A stretch of DNA of 64,000 bases from Glaciimonas sp. PAMC28666 (GCF_016917355.1 NZ_CP070304.1:4712001-4776000), one strand, 5' to 3'. Positions 52,056 to 60,595 are shown, counted from the first letter of the stretch. Made by a program: numbers and translations. The notes: generated by a model not told the origin, from the letters alone.

Positions 52056-52478
52056 TTACAATCTTGGCGTAGTGTCGACATACCCATCAGAACCATAATA
52101 GGTATCAATTTCACTTGACCAACTTTGATCTGCCATATCAGGCCAATGATCCTTATCGAAACCTGGAGCGCTCTTTAGACGATCTTTATCGACATCCAGG
52201 ATGAAGCGCTCATTCACCGAATCAAGTTTCAGAACGCTCCAAGGGACGGCGAATAATTTTTCGCCCATTCCAAGAAAACCGCCAAATGACAGAACTGCAT
52301 AATTCACCTTACCTGTGCGGGTGTCGATCATGAGTTCTTTGATGTCGCCCAAGTCTTCGCCCGATTGATTACATACGTCGTTTCCAATTAGCGTATCTGC
52401 GCCGAGAACGTCTGGCCCAGGCCCTCCATTCACATTGTTTTTATATATGCCGTAGGTATCGCGATCCAGGTAGCTCAT
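52056..52478 (-). CDS. PRC-barrel domain protein
   Basis: 140 residues. PRC-barrel core: ADTLIGNDVCNQSGEDLGDI, KELMIDTRTGKVNYAVLSFG, FLGMGEKLFAVPWSVL. These stress-associated cytoplasmic proteins are often found near Ku/LigD and other stress genes. ATG at 52478 has AAGGAG 8 bases upstream. It is the first gene of the PRC-ku-ligD string. Confidence 0.9.
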   Translation of the reverse strand: MSYLDRDTYGIYKNNVNGGPGPDVLGADTLIGNDVCNQSGEDLGDIKELMIDTRTGKVNYAVLSFGGFLGMGEKLFAVPWSVLKLDSVNERFILDVDKDRLKSAPGFDKDHWPDMADQSWSSEIDTYYGSDGYVDTTPRL

Positions 52479-52786
52479 TTTTTGCTCCTTTCGAGAAATT
52501 TCAAGATGGATTACGTTCATTAAAACGTACCGAACGTAAGCGCTAGACTTCGACGAATTATCAAAGTTCCCGTGGAATTAACAGAAACTTCAAGTTAGTA
52601 ATGGAGGGAAATTTTTGAGCAGATAACGCGCTGCAATGTTGTTTCGTGGCATGCCGTATGAGCACGACGGGGATACGGGCTCAACCCTTTTCGTCGCGCT
52701 CTTAACGGCTTATCCAACAGCCATGAATATTAAGCAAAGGAAATGATTGCACTTACGCGGGCGCAGAAACGTACCTACTTAGCGTG
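52479..52786. other. Intergenic region, no gene seen
   Basis: 308 bases between the PRC-barrel gene and the 3' end of the recombinase gene. No supported ORF, terminator or repeat was found. Confidence 0.4.
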
Positions 52787-53764
52787 CTATTTTGGTCGAC
52801 GCAACAAATGGCCTGCGGCATTTTCATCGAAGCGCCCCGCCTCCTCAATATACCCCGACACTGTTCCGTCATGTTGCCAGCCACCCTGCCGTTTAATATC
52901 CTGAAACCGTGCACCGGCGCGATAAGCGCTGGTGGCTAAGCCGCGACGAAGGCTGTGACTGCTCAACTGAGGAACATAAGGTAAACCGGCAAGCGTAGCC
53001 GCTGCCGCCAAAATACCGTTTAGACTGGCTTCATGGATCGCTTCGGAACCAAGCTGTCCCCATTTATTAATGCTTCTGAAGATCGGTCCCGAAGTGATTT
53101 CCGCGGCCTGGCACCAGTCACGCAAAGCACTGGGCGGGCAACAGACTTGCTCACCAAAAGGAATTGCCTTGGTAATCCCTTCACCTTTTTGATCAGTCTT
53201 TGAGCGCGGTAGCGTGATAAGAACGCCCTCTGGCTCCCAGGTGAGATGCGTAATTTGAAGACGCACAACCTCACTGCGTCGATAAGCCCCAAAGTAAGAT
53301 ATCTGCAGTAATGCATTATCGCGAAGCGCTTTTAATGTGCCCTGCTCCCGCAACGCCATGACGATCAACGCCAGATCCTCCACGGGGAGCGCCTTTGCCT
53401 TTTTAGCAGGCAGCCCATTTTTGCGCTGGATGCCCAGCAACGTTTTGCGTACGGTAGGCGTCGCTGCAGGATCAGGAAAGCTTTGTTGAATATGCCATTG
53501 CGATAACGCTGTTAAGCGCAAGGCCAGCGTTCTTGGATTGAGCGCGTGAGAGTAAGCGAGCAGGTAACGAAGAACCGACGATTCATCGGCAGGAAGCACG
53601 CCTCCCCATGTTAAAAAGTGGCGAATCGCGGAGCGATAAGTACGACGCGTGTTGTCCGACGTGGCTGCGGCAAGAAATTCATGGTGCTGTTGACGCCACT
53701 CCGCGAGGGAATCATTGGGCGTTATGCTAACCCCATCTGCACCATCGATAATTTGAATACTCAT
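52787..53764 (-). CDS. Tyrosine recombinase (XerC/integrase-like)
   Basis: 325 residues. N-terminal SAM-like core-binding domain (about 18-120: NTRRTYRSAIRHFLTWGG). The catalytic domain has Arg162 (GAYRRSEVVRL), Lys189 in the beta hairpin (RSKTDQKGEG), His270 and Arg273 (SSHSLRRGLA), Trp296 (GGWQHDG) and nucleophile Tyr305 (GTVSGYIEEAG). All catalytic residues are present, so it should be active. It is divergent from a KfrA-like gene; a loxP-like site lies between them. Confidence 0.92.
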   Translation of the reverse strand: MSIQIIDGADGVSITPNDSLAEWRQQHHEFLAAATSDNTRRTYRSAIRHFLTWGGVLPADESSVLRYLLAYSHALNPRTLALRLTALSQWHIQQSFPDPAATPTVRKTLLGIQRKNGLPAKKAKALPVEDLALIVMALREQGTLKALRDNALLQISYFGAYRRSEVVRLQITHLTWEPEGVLITLPRSKTDQKGEGITKAIPFGEQVCCPPSALRDWCQAAEITSGPIFRSINKWGQLGSEAIHEASLNGILAAAATLAGLPYVPQLSSHSLRRGLATSAYRAGARFQDIKRQGGWQHDGTVSGYIEEAGRFDENAAGHLLRRPK

Positions 53765-53793
53765 TTAGTCAGTTCATCCCAATCAGCGCTTCA

Positions 53794-53817
53794 AATTACA
53801 CCGCATCAGGTGTAATT
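53794..53817. promoter_or_regulatory. Inverted repeat at the recombinase promoter (GGTGTAAT box)
   Basis: AATTACACC-GCATCA-GGTGTAATT, a perfect nine-base inverted repeat with a six-base spacer, 30 bases upstream of the recombinase ATG. The GGTGTAAT half recurs at 54053-54060 near the divergent kfrA-like promoter. Confidence 0.65.
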
Positions 53818-53982
53818 ATTTTTACTTTCCAGTCGTGTTGCCATAACCGATGACTAACGACCATCTCGAAATGAATCCCTTTCCGCAAAAATGCCAACCA
53901 TGCGGGATCGCTTTAAACGTCAAAAATTGCCCCATTTTGCAGCGTAATGCCCATTACAAACAGGAAGCTGGCAACGACAATC

Positions 53983-54016
53983 ATAACATGCGATAACATA
54001 CATTATCGAACGTTAT
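53983..54016. other. loxP/dif-like candidate recombination site
   Basis: Left arm ATAACATGCGATAA (53983-53996), spacer CATACA, right arm whose reverse complement is ATAACGTTCGATAA (54003-54016). Arms match at 12 of 14 positions. The inner bases ATAA-N6-TTAT and the six-base spacer are as in dif sites of XerC/XerD; on the other strand the spacer reads TGTATG against TGTATA in E. coli dif. It lies in the promoter region between the recombinase and KfrA-like genes. Confidence 0.65.
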
Positions 54017-54052
54017 AAATACGCACAAGAAGATATTAATTTTATAAAATTT

Positions 54053-54081
54053 GGTGTAATATTACGTATTATGTATTACGT
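54053..54081. promoter_or_regulatory. GGTGTAAT box and 18-base palindrome before the KfrA-like gene
   Basis: GGTGTAAT (54053-54060) is followed by an imperfect 18-base palindrome (54064-54081, ACGTA / TACGT ends, 14 of 18 symmetric). TATTACGT appears twice, 14 bases apart. It ends 15 bases before the ATG, over the likely promoter, as expected for autoregulation by a KfrA protein. Confidence 0.5.
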
Positions 54082-54096
54082 TATTAAAGGAAAAAA

Positions 54097-55158
54097 ATGG
54101 GACGGATTGGAATTTCGTACGTCGACGTTAGTCAATCAGCCGATAAATTGGTGGCCGAAGGCAAAAATCCAACGGTAGATAGCGTTCGGGAAGAGTTAGG
54201 AAGTACCGGAAGTAAAAGCACTCTTGCCCCTCTGCTGAAACGTTGGAAGGCAGAACATCAGGAAAACATGGCCAGCGCGGGCGTCGGCATGCCGTCCAAT
54301 TTGGTGGACGCTATGAAAAGTGTTTATGACAACCTTCAGGCCGACGTGGAGCAAAGAATCGCCCTGGTGCAAGATGCGCATCAAATCGCGTTGGCAGAGT
54401 TGGGCGAAATAGTCCAGCAGCAACGGGAAGAAAATGCCATCGCCGTTGAAACGAATGCCCAATTAAATGAAGAGGCGAGCCGCGCGCAGCAAGTGTTCGA
54501 ACAACTGCGCGCTGAACAACGCGCACTAAATCTAGCGCTGGCGACGGCCCAGGCCGAAAATACAGGATTGCTCAATCGCCTGGCTGATCGCGCTGCAGAA
54601 ATTGTGACGATGCATCAACAATTAAGTTACGCCCGAACACAGTTTGAACATTATCAGGAAGCCAGTACCATCCAACGGGCCGAAGAGCGTAGCGGATTTG
54701 AGCAAAAGCTCATGCGTGGAGAGCAAGAACTTGCCACCATTCGTCAACAATCCAATGATCAACAGTTAAAATTAATCCAGCAGGAAAATCGGCTTGCCCA
54801 ACTTCCAACCTTAGTGCAGGAAGTGCAGCGATTGCAGGACATCGCGAACATTGAGCGCCAACAAGCAGCAGTCATCGGCGCAGAACATACCCAACTAACC
54901 TTTCAGGTACAACAATTGATGACGGAGCGCGCGGAGCTGAAACATAGACTGGAAACGACCCAGCTAGCCTTCAATGAAATCACTTTGCGCTGTGCTGTTG
55001 ATGAAAAAGAAAAGTGGATGCTTGAAAAGCATATCGCTGAAGCGGAAGTCAAAATGGATCAACTCAGAGAAGATAAAATGGGTCTTATGCAGGAGCGCGC
55101 CACCTTGCAGGCGCAGGCTTCGGCTAACGCGATGCAGGCGCCCGCCAAGGCCATATAA
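54097..55158 (+). CDS. KfrA-like DNA-binding coiled-coil protein
   Basis: 353 residues. The N-terminal 100 residues match the plasmid KfrA N domain (PF11740 type): ADKLVAEGKNPTVDSVREEL, STLAPLLKRWKAEHQ. The rest, about 105-345, is a long coiled coil rich in Gln and Glu. Plasmid KfrA proteins bind their own promoter and act in partition or structural roles. Here a chromosomal copy is paired divergently with a tyrosine recombinase. ATG at 54097 has AAAGGA upstream. Confidence 0.85.
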   Translation: MGRIGISYVDVSQSADKLVAEGKNPTVDSVREELGSTGSKSTLAPLLKRWKAEHQENMASAGVGMPSNLVDAMKSVYDNLQADVEQRIALVQDAHQIALAELGEIVQQQREENAIAVETNAQLNEEASRAQQVFEQLRAEQRALNLALATAQAENTGLLNRLADRAAEIVTMHQQLSYARTQFEHYQEASTIQRAEERSGFEQKLMRGEQELATIRQQSNDQQLKLIQQENRLAQLPTLVQEVQRLQDIANIERQQAAVIGAEHTQLTFQVQQLMTERAELKHRLETTQLAFNEITLRCAVDEKEKWMLEKHIAEAEVKMDQLREDKMGLMQERATLQAQASANAMQAPAKAI

Positions 55159-55213
55159 TTCTTTTAAATCTGAAGCGGCGCTTCCTCTGTTGTAAACGAA
55201 GCGCGCAGCCAAA

Positions 55214-55408
55214 CTATGTCTGGGGATTCATGACCAAAACAGCGATCTGATCACCGCCAAAGACCGCCGCAACAGTCGCAACGCCACCGATTTCGGCAAG
55301 AGCCAGCTCCATCTTGGGCATCTTGTCGATCATAAAAATAGCCAGCGCGGTGCCGGTGCCGGGTTGCGCACCGATGACCATCTGAGCCTGCGTGGCGGGA
55401 AAGGCATT
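55214..55408 (-). pseudogene. C-terminal remnant of a minus-strand gene
   Basis: Open from 55408 to a stop at 55214. Its best part starts MVIGAQPGTGTALAIFMIDK and includes GGVATVAAVFGGDQIAVLVM. The sequence is clearly protein-like but truncated by a stop after AF at its 5' side, with no ribosome site. I do not recognise the family. It meets another remnant at about 55409-55420. Confidence 0.45.
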
Positions 55409-55420
55409 TTATTGTAGGCG

Positions 55421-55672
55421 GATGTGCAGCCGCTGGCGAATGGGGAGCAGCTTGATATGGCAGCTGCGGGTGGTCAGCTCGATACGATACTCGCGCAAAT
55501 GGCATCCTTAAACAATGCCGCAAAGCTGGCACACGCTGAAATCACCGATCTGAGAGCAGAAAATCACTAGATGCAAACCAGCGTCAAGACGCTTAAGGAG
55601 GAGTCGCAGAGAATCTTGAGTAATGACTTCATTATTACCATTACTGAGGCTCTCTTTCAGATATATTCTTGA
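55421..55672 (+). pseudogene. 3' remnant of a coiled-coil gene with an in-frame amber codon
   Basis: A plus-strand frame opens after a stop at 55415-55417 and reads LANGEQLDMAAAGGQLDTIL, NNAAKLAHAEITDLRAEN, then TAG at 55568-55570. It continues in frame as MQTSVKTLKEESQRILSND to TGA at 55672. The heptad-like pattern suggests one coiled-coil protein that has lost its 5' part and gained a stop. It could be related to KfrA-like or plasmid proteins. Confidence 0.45.
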
Positions 55673-55677
55673 ATTTA

Positions 55678-55709
55678 TTCGATATTTCAATTATTATTGA
55701 AATATCGAA
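55678..55709. promoter_or_regulatory. ArsR operator candidate
   Basis: Perfect inverted repeat TTCGATATTTCAAT-TATT-ATTGAAATATCGAA, 14-base arms and a four-base spacer, ending 39 bases before the arsR ATG. It fits a winged-helix ArsR dimer covering the promoter of the ars operon. Confidence 0.8.
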
Positions 55710-55748
55710 GCATCGGCTTTACTGCACACTATAAATAGGACAAACGCT

Positions 55749-56093
55749 ATGGAAACTAAAGGCGTTATCACCGCGCTATCGGCGTTGGCGCAAGACTCGC
55801 GGCTTGCGGTATTTCGCCTTCTGGTACAAGCCGGTCATGCGGGTATGCCGGCCGGAAAAATCGGCGAAGCCGCGGGAATCTCTCCTTCATCGCTTTCGTT
55901 TCACATGAAAGAATTAGCCCATGCGGAAATGGTGACATCGCGCAATGAGGGGCGATTTGTGATTTACGCGGCTAATTTCAGTACGATGAATGGACTCATC
56001 GCGTTTCTTACTGAAAATTGTTGTGGCGGTATTCCGTGCCTCCCCGATTGCAGCCCTGCAACCCTGTCCGTATCTCCGGCCAAGATTCTGTAA
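55749..56093 (+). CDS. arsR: Arsenic-responsive ArsR repressor
   Basis: 114 residues, winged helix (ISPSSLSFHMKELAHAEMVTSR). The usual ELCVC metal site of E. coli ArsR is absent. The cysteines are near the C-terminus (TENCCGGIPCLPDC), as in the ArsR group with a C-terminal As(III) site. It likely represses arsR-acr3-arsC-arsH through the palindrome upstream. Confidence 0.92.
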   Translation: METKGVITALSALAQDSRLAVFRLLVQAGHAGMPAGKIGEAAGISPSSLSFHMKELAHAEMVTSRNEGRFVIYAANFSTMNGLIAFLTENCCGGIPCLPDCSPATLSVSPAKIL

Positions 56094-56223
56094 TAAGACA
56101 ACGACGACGTGTTTAATTGGATCAATGTCATCGCCGGGACAAAATTGCGACGAAGGTACGCAATCCCAGTCCCATTCTGCTGTCATACGAAACCCAGAGT
56201 TATCCGAATTTTGCGAGAAAATA

Positions 56224-57291
56224 ATGTCCGCCCAATGTGAACTGACCGGTAGGCGTGCCGCTGGTGTCTCCATGAATCTTTTTGAACGTTATCTCACGGT
56301 CTGGGTGGCGCTCTGCATCGTCGTTGGGGTTCTGCTAGGCCGGGGCTTTCCCCATGCGATTCAAGCCATTGGCGCAGTAGAAATCGCTAAAGTGAATCTG
56401 CCAGTCGGCGCCCTAATCTGGGTCATGATCATTCCCATGTTGCTTAAGATTGACTTCTCTGCCTGGAATCAAATCAAAGGACATGTCCGTGGAATCGGGG
56501 TAACGTTATTCATCAACTGGGCTGTTAAACCGTTCTCGATGGCGTTTTTAGCATGGGTGTTTATCCGACATTGGTTTGCGCCGTATCTACCCACTGAACA
56601 GTTGGATTCTTATGTTGCTGGATTGATTCTCCTGGCGGCGGCGCCTTGCACAGCGATGGTATTTGTCTGGAGTCGGCTGACCGGCGGCGATCCTTATTTT
56701 ACGCTCTCGCAAGTCGCCATGAACGATGTGATCATGGTGTTCGCATTTGCACCGTTAGTCGCCTTATTGCTAGGTGTATCCAGTATAACCGTGCCATGGG
56801 CAACGCTAATGACATCGGTCACGCTATACATTATCGTTCCGGTGACCATTGCACAAGTTTGGCGGAAACGCTTGCTTGCGAGCGGACAAGCAAACTTCGA
56901 CAAGGCGATGGACCGTATCCAACCTTGGTCGATCACCGCCCTATTACTCACCCTCGTTTTGCTCTTTGCTTTTCAGGGTAATGCGATCATTGAGCAACCG
57001 CTAGTGATTGGGTTGCTGGCGATTCCAATTTTGATACAGGTCTTTTTTAATTCTGCGCTGGCGTATTGGCTGAATAGAGTTGTCGGTGAAAAGCATTCTA
57101 TTGCATGCCCATCGGCATTGATCGGTGCATCAAATTTTTTTGAATTGGCAGTTGCGGCAGCGATTAGTTTGTTCGGCTTTAAATCCGGCGCCGCACTTGC
57201 CACCGTAGTCGGGGTATTGATCGAAGTGCCTGTGATGCTGCTCATTGTTCGCATCGTCAATCGAACGCAAGGCTGGTACGAAAGACGGTAG
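56224..57291 (+). CDS. acr3: Arsenite efflux transporter Acr3
   Basis: 355 residues with ten helices, the Acr3 (not ArsB) type. FERYLTVWVALCIVVGVLLG at the N-terminus, NLPVGALIWVMIIPMLLKID, and the essential Cys142 in AAPCTAMVFVWSRLTGGD. GASNFFELAVAAAISLFG is the helix 9 motif. It expels As(OH)3 using the proton gradient. ATG at 56224 is chosen; a frame to 55990 overlaps arsR and is unlikely. Confidence 0.95.
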   Translation: MSAQCELTGRRAAGVSMNLFERYLTVWVALCIVVGVLLGRGFPHAIQAIGAVEIAKVNLPVGALIWVMIIPMLLKIDFSAWNQIKGHVRGIGVTLFINWAVKPFSMAFLAWVFIRHWFAPYLPTEQLDSYVAGLILLAAAPCTAMVFVWSRLTGGDPYFTLSQVAMNDVIMVFAFAPLVALLLGVSSITVPWATLMTSVTLYIIVPVTIAQVWRKRLLASGQANFDKAMDRIQPWSITALLLTLVLLFAFQGNAIIEQPLVIGLLAIPILIQVFFNSALAYWLNRVVGEKHSIACPSALIGASNFFELAVAAAISLFGFKSGAALATVVGVLIEVPVMLLIVRIVNRTQGWYERR

Positions 57292-57497
57292 GCCCTGACA
57301 GTGAGCAAACATTCAGGGTGGCGCATTTCTGGATAGAGAATCATTCAGTGCTTATCTTTTGTAGAGGAACCCGGGAGCGGGAAGCAGAAATCTCTTTTCC
57401 TTAGTTGGCGTCGCGTTGTTGGATGCTATTTTTTTACTTATTTAATCAATCTTTCATTGCAGGCCGCTGGCCAGCAAGCCCTCAAGAAAGCCTCACC

Positions 57498-57929
57498 ATG
57501 AACATCACCATTTACCATAATCCCAAATGCGGCACTTCGCGTAACACGCTGGCATTGATACGCAATGCGGGAATTGAGCCTGAAGTGATTGAGTACCTGA
57601 AACATCCGCCGACTACTGCCACGCTTGCGCAATTGATCGCCGATGCGGGACTCACGGTGCGCGATGCTATTCGGCAAAAGGAAACTCTGTATGCGGAACT
57701 TGGGCTGCATAAGGACGAACTGCAGGACGCGGATCTGCTGGCTGCCATGCAAGCCCATCCAATGTTGATCAACCGTCCGTTCGTGGTCACGCCGAACGGG
57801 ACGCGCCTATGCCGCCCATCCGAATTGGTGCTCGATATGTTGCCCCTTACTCAAAAAGGCCCATTCGCCAAAGAGGACGGCGAAGTGGTCATCAATGCGG
57901 AGGGGCAACGTGTCACACCATCTGTTTAA
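57498..57929 (+). CDS. arsC: Arsenate reductase, glutaredoxin-dependent
   Basis: 143 residues of the ArsC/Spx thioredoxin-fold family. Catalytic Cys11 is in [31 protein letters not shown] carries the arginines that bind arsenate. It reduces As(V) to As(III) for Acr3. ATG at 57498 is the family start; the upstream 31 codons look non-coding. It overlaps arsH by 20 bases if arsH starts at GTG 57910. Confidence 0.95.
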   Translation: MNITIYHNPKCGTSRNTLALIRNAGIEPEVIEYLKHPPTTATLAQLIADAGLTVRDAIRQKETLYAELGLHKDELQDADLLAAMQAHPMLINRPFVVTPNGTRLCRPSELVLDMLPLTQKGPFAKEDGEVVINAEGQRVTPSV

Positions 57930-58632
57930 TTTACCGAATGTCGCAGCCGAGCTCTTCCGGGCGCCGGTCGCATCGGATTTCGATGGTGCCGTTCGGTCGT
58001 CTCATGCGCCGCGTTTTTTGCTGCTTTACGGTTCGTTACGTGAAAAATCTTATAGCCGTTTGCTGACGATGGAAGCTGCCCGATTGCTGGAAGCAATGGG
58101 CGGAGAGGTTAAAATTTTCGATCCCCACGGACTGCCATTGCCGGACGAGCAACCGGATAGCCACTCAAAGGTGCAGGAACTCAGAGCTCTGGCGCAATGG
58201 GCCGAAGGCATGGTCTGGTGTTCGCCTGAGAGGCATGGCGCCATGACTGGCATCATGAAAGCGCAAATCGACTGGATACCGCTAGCTATCGGTGCCGTGC
58301 GTCCGACACAGGGAAAGACACTCGCACTGATGGAAGTATCCGGCGGCTCGCAGTCGTTCAATGCCCTCAATCAGATGCGCATATTGGGCCGCTGGATGCG
58401 GATGATCACGATCCCTAACCAGTCCTCAGTTGCCAAGGCATTTCTAGAGTTTGATGACACTGGTCGTATGAAGCCCTCGGCCTATTACGAACGTGTCGTT
58501 GATGTAATGGAAGAGTTATTCAAATTTACCTTGCTTACCCGCGATGTGTCGTCCTTCCTGGTAGACCGCTATAGCGAACGGAAGGAAAGTGGGGAAGCGT
58601 TGAGCAAGCGTGTAAATCAAAAATCGATCTGA
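57910..58632 (+). CDS. arsH: NADPH-dependent FMN reductase ArsH
   Basis: 240 residues, flavodoxin-like fold. FMN motif [16 protein letters not shown] and the conserved [19 protein letters not shown]. ArsH oxidises trivalent organoarsenicals and reduces quinones. I prefer GTG 57910, which has GGAGGGG 4 bases upstream; ATG 57895 would add five residues. Last gene of the ars operon. Confidence 0.94.
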   Translation: MSHHLFNLPNVAAELFRAPVASDFDGAVRSSHAPRFLLLYGSLREKSYSRLLTMEAARLLEAMGGEVKIFDPHGLPLPDEQPDSHSKVQELRALAQWAEGMVWCSPERHGAMTGIMKAQIDWIPLAIGAVRPTQGKTLALMEVSGGSQSFNALNQMRILGRWMRMITIPNQSSVAKAFLEFDDTGRMKPSAYYERVVDVMEELFKFTLLTRDVSSFLVDRYSERKESGEALSKRVNQKSI

Positions 58633-58988
58633 CGTGCAAGTGAAGTTCGAGCGAGGTGCAAATAAGGTACGAGCGAGGTGTGAACAAGCTAGATCAACCC
58701 ATAGATGGTGCGTTAACTTCTCCCACCGTCTTATGCTGATTAAAGGGTGACATTCCAGAGTACGAAGTCATAGCTGGTTTATTCATGGGTTGATATTGGT
58801 ACCTACTTTCGTAGATCCGATGCCGGTTTCCATACCAGTGAAATGACGGGCCGCTGAGATAAACGATCTTATGAAAATTCGGCGGGCTTGAAGTTGAAAC
58901 CCGCCGAGAAACCAGCCTACCAGGTCCCACCGAAACCTCAAGTATCAAAGGTCTGATGCCGCTGGTTGGAGAACTGGCTTAAAACCAA
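58633..58988. other. Intergenic region with an inverted repeat, no supported gene
   Basis: ATCAACCCAT at 58693-58702 is inverted as ATGGGTTGAT at 58785-58794, 82 bases apart. An 84-codon minus frame across it has no recognisable features. The porin terminator is at its right side. Confidence 0.4.
58872..58906 (-). terminator. Terminator of the porin gene
   Basis: Stem CGGCGGG / CCCGCCG (58880-58906) with a 13-base loop. On the minus strand it is followed by AATTTTCAT. It is 83 bases after the porin stop. Confidence 0.65.
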
Positions 58989-60101
58989 TTAAAACTTGTG
59001 ACGAATGCCGACGCGTAAAACATGTTGCGTTGCGTCGTCGTCCGGCGCATTGCTATAGGCAGCGTTAATCACACCGGGATTATTTGCGCCGTTTGCACGT
59101 TGCTTGGTATAAAACCCGTAAAAATCAGTGCGTTTCGAGACGAAGTAGTCAACCCCAAGGTTAAGCTGGGTGGTGCTGACTTTGGTCGAACCGACCGTTT
59201 GACGTCGGATATCAGCCCGGTCATGAATGACACTTCCCAGCAAGTGAACACTCGGAGAGAGTGCAAAATCAACGCCCAGGTCAATGATATTCGCTTCAGA
59301 TGCAGAAGTGATATTCACCAGGCCCACCGTCGCTACCGAACTCACAAGGGGTTGTTTTACGTGGGACCACGCGCCGTAGAGCTTGGCCTGGCCTAACTGG
59401 TAACTGGATCCCAGCGTAAAGGTTTTCAAATCGGTGTAGCCGGGTTTTGCGGGCAACGCGCCAACTGCGAGTTTGCTCTGAAAATATCCGATGCCGACTC
59501 CAAATGGGCCATTGGCATAATTTCCGCCGATACCAAACGACTGACCAGCCGAAAGTTGTCCAGCGACTTCACCAAAGCCGTAAAACAGGCTACCGGTAAA
59601 GCCGACGTAATTGAGGCTGTCATAACGGATCGAGTTGTTGGCACGCATACCGGCGACACGGTCCAGATTATTAAAATGGCCGCCTTTAATGCCATTACCG
59701 CCGAAGGTTTGAACTGATGTATATTTACCGCCAATATCTTCCAGGAAGTCGGTTTGACGGCCTACGGTGACCGTACCAAACGCACCTGTTAAACCGACGA
59801 CTGCTTTACGATCAAACAATGTATTTGCAGCGGCAAACGCGCCGTTATCGACATTAAACCCGTTTTCCAACTGGATAATGGCTTTTAGGCCGTTCCCAAG
59901 ATCTTCCGTCCCTTTGAAACCAATGCGGGAAGCTGAGGTATCACCAGAATCCAGACTAAGACCACTGCCATTGTTTGGACCGACTTTACTGGTGTATGTT
60001 ACCCCCGCATCGACGATCCCATAGATGGTAACGTTGGTTTGTGCTTGCGCATTAGCGCCGATTAAGCTGAGGGCTGCTAATGCGAATAATGTTTTTTTCA
60101 A
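58989..60101 (-). CDS. Gram-negative porin (porin_4 / OmpC-like)
   Basis: 370 residues. Signal peptide MKKTLFALAALSLIGANAQA, then QTNVTIYGIVDAGVTYTS, the typical first strand of betaproteobacterial trimeric porins. SRIGFKGTEDLGNGLKAIIQ is the next conserved strand. The last residue is Phe (HKF), the beta-barrel assembly signal. It forms an outer-membrane diffusion channel. Confidence 0.94.
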   Translation of the reverse strand: MKKTLFALAALSLIGANAQAQTNVTIYGIVDAGVTYTSKVGPNNGSGLSLDSGDTSASRIGFKGTEDLGNGLKAIIQLENGFNVDNGAFAAANTLFDRKAVVGLTGAFGTVTVGRQTDFLEDIGGKYTSVQTFGGNGIKGGHFNNLDRVAGMRANNSIRYDSLNYVGFTGSLFYGFGEVAGQLSAGQSFGIGGNYANGPFGVGIGYFQSKLAVGALPAKPGYTDLKTFTLGSSYQLGQAKLYGAWSHVKQPLVSSVATVGLVNITSASEANIIDLGVDFALSPSVHLLGSVIHDRADIRRQTVGSTKVSTTQLNLGVDYFVSKRTDFYGFYTKQRANGANNPGVINAAYSNAPDDDATQHVLRVGIRHKF

Positions 60102-60355
60102 TTTCTATCCTTTGTTGAAAATAATGCTTTCTGCTCGTTAAGGTGAATTAAGTTGAAGATTCACAGCGCAGATATTCGAACTGATAAATATCGACACTGA
60201 AAAAGTTGCCATAACGTCACTAAGCGAAGAAGATTATAATTCCCCAAGGAAATAAACCGCGGTTATTACCCTTTCTCAATAGCAAAGTTAGATGTTTTAC
60301 TTATATAAGCCCATGTAAATGAGCAAAATTTCAATCATTTTCTAATGATGCATTG
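60102..60355. other. Porin upstream region
   Basis: About 250 AT-rich bases that must hold the porin promoter. No gene is seen here or in 60403-60595. Confidence 0.4.
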
Positions 60356-60402
60356 ATCGCTTTGAAAGCGATTTAAAATCGATTTCAACGCGATTTAAGA
60401 TT
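60356..60402. promoter_or_regulatory. Clustered CGATTT repeats and palindrome upstream of the porin
   Basis: ATCGCTTT-G-AAAGCGAT is a perfect palindrome (60356-60372). It is followed by CGATTTAA, CGATTTCA, CGATTTAA and CGATTG copies over the next 30 bases. It is about 255 bases upstream of the porin start. Candidate regulatory site. Confidence 0.4.
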
Positions 60403-60595
60403 CGATTGGGAAATATGGCATACGTTTTGATCACAAGCGCTACAACACTGGCTGCTCTGAATGCAGGCAAGTGGTGACAATCAAAATAGCGCAGGGGAAG
60501 AAAACTAAACAGATGGGGGTGCGGCGGGCGGCAACTAACGAGTAGAAGATTCACCCGCGCTTTGGCGGGCGAACAATAACGGGCGGCAGGCGATT

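Noticed and set aside
58694-58948. 84-codon minus-strand frame between arsH and the porin, considered as a transposase end
   Set aside because: No transposase motif; it spans the porin terminator and has no ribosome site.
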